Of a DNA stretch of 64,000 nucleotides, positions 63,001-64,000 are shown in pieces. The stretch comes from Larus michahellis. Its lineage: Eukaryota; Chordata; Aves; Charadriiformes; Laridae. Position numbers and translations under genes: made by a program. The DNA lies in the NCBI RefSeq assembly GCF_964199755.1, contig NC_133897.1, forward strand, positions 16,580,992 through 16,644,991, given 5' to 3'. Position 1 is the first letter of the stretch; each line of letters starts with the position of its first letter. Below the pieces are notes generated by a model, which saw nothing but the letters and a program-made list of their open reading frames with translations, searched no databases and was not told where the DNA came from.

Positions 63001-64000
63001 AAATTTTGCATTGGGGTGACTTCTCTTGTTATTACTGCATCTGTGGTAGTGGAGTGTCTGAAGACATTGTGCTTGTCCAGTCAGCAAGTGAAATGCTTCC
63101 TCTTCTGATAATAAAAAGGAGAAATGAGGAAATCTTTGGTAGCATCATCCACAAGATTGACAAGGGTAAGCAAGGTTGATTATGTGCTGCCAGTGTTCTG
63201 GCTGTTGATTTTTTATTTTTTTTTTTTATTTTTATTACACTGATATTTTATTTTTTAGTTTTGATGGGCATAGGATAAAGTCAGGAATTACCTTCTCCGA
63301 GGTTCCCTTTGTATGTTTGCAAGGTTGTATTTAGTGTATGTTAACGTGCTTGCTTTCTGGTGCTAGCTAAAGATTGTCCTGATGCTGAAAGGCACACTGT
63401 AGCCCATCTGCACAAAATACAAGGCTTGACCATTTTTGAAATGTCACTATGCTGGTTTTATGTCAGAGTAGATTAAAAATCTGTCTTTCAGTTGTGCATG
63501 AATGTAACCTACACACATTTCCGAAACATCTGTAAGTGCAACATTTTAGGAGATAACATTTGCTCTTTGCTTTTACTGTACAGTTCAAAAATGGGGAATA
63601 TTTTTTTGTGATGTTTTTGTCATTTCTATGCAAATACAAATCTGTGTGAGAAATTAGTGTTCAAGAATTTCAGTGTAATTTTTCCTGGGTGTGGACTTGA
63701 GCATAAAAAAGGAAACAGCGAATTTCCTTTTTTGGAAGAACGTACTACACATATCGGCTATAGGTTGTTTAAAATGCATCATAAAATTGATAAACAGTGA
63801 TAAATGTTATTTTTTTGTATGATTGTGTTACCTCCCTCCGCTACAGATGTTGTTTACATAACTTTTCAAAGGCTAGACTAATATGTTATGTAGCCATGTT
63901 GCTGGTATCACCAGTTTCAGTGAAAAACTCAATTTTAGCATTAAAGAGTAACTGTAGTGTGTAAAATTTCTGCCAGCATTTTTATCACTGCCAGCTGACC
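57056..64000 (+). other. probable first intron of the CpG-island gene
   Basis: AT-rich, CpG-poor and on the + strand clearly T-biased; for example 60001-60060 has 26 T, 12 G, 11 A and 11 C. Such bias is known for transcribed vertebrate introns and supports rightward transcription. Long pyrimidine tracts lie at 59636-59664 and 63209-63256. One weak exon-like segment is noted at 62582-62667. There is one antisense CR1 relic (58365-58745). No other gene is supportable. Confidence 0.5.
58365..58745 (-). mobile_element. ancient CR1 relic, antisense
   Basis: On the + strand, CTACCACTTCCTTTGGGAAG followed by CTGTCAGGAAACTTTTCCTG, and farther right GTTTGTAAATAGTTGTCATG, are the reverse complements of successive CR1 ORF2 stretches. 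On the minus strand these read, in order, as the 'ACATGA..ATTTACAAA', 'AAAGTTTCCTGACAG' and 'CTTCCCAAAGGAAGTGGTAG' words. Their order fits one old, diverged, interrupted insertion. No frame survives. Confidence 0.7.

Overview
The window looks like vertebrate nuclear DNA, most likely from a bird. The base composition is AT-rich and CpG-poor. There is a 5'-truncated CR1 LINE that still carries the avian 3' signature (stacked ATTCTATG octamers), several older CR1 relics, and an LTR of a kind I know from bird genomes. Overall repeat density is low. I see no operons, ribosome-binding sites, CRISPR arrays, tRNA or rRNA genes, and no bacterial-style coding.

Layout. Positions 1 to about 55,600 are a gene-poor stretch. 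I found no exon, processed gene or RNA gene I can defend there; most open frames are short and unrecognised, and the longest is 215 codons. What it does hold: a CR1 LINE at about 17093-17621 with an open C-terminal ORF2 fragment; one LTR at about 21249-21818; old CR1 or sauropsid-repeat relics near 5585, 15955, 23280, 38030 and 41690; microsatellites near 16.7, 45.6 and 53.4 kb; a G-rich quadruplex-prone block near 13.05 kb; a small isolated CpG cluster near 35.15 kb; and several unique AT-rich blocks dense in homeodomain, POU, FOX, SOX or TCF-like words that may be conserved enhancers. The last group is inference and cannot be settled without alignments.

Positions 55,600-57,055 form a strong CpG island, the clearest gene signal in the window. 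It holds a CCAAT box, a consensus SRF-type CArG box, an ETS core next to a GC box, and further downstream a well-placed ATG (56260) that could open a very short first coding exon (Met-Ala-Glu) before a possible splice donor. From there to the end the + strand is T-rich, as expected of a transcribed vertebrate intron. I read 57-64 kb as the first intron of a rightward gene whose other exons lie mostly or wholly outside the window. I could not identify the gene.

No obviously new biological system is visible. The most useful leads are the CArG/CCAAT CpG-island promoter and its unidentified gene, a 9-bp perfect palindrome of two octamer-like (POU) sites at 36.55 kb, the orphan CpG cluster at 35.15 kb, and the candidate enhancers in the gene-poor region.
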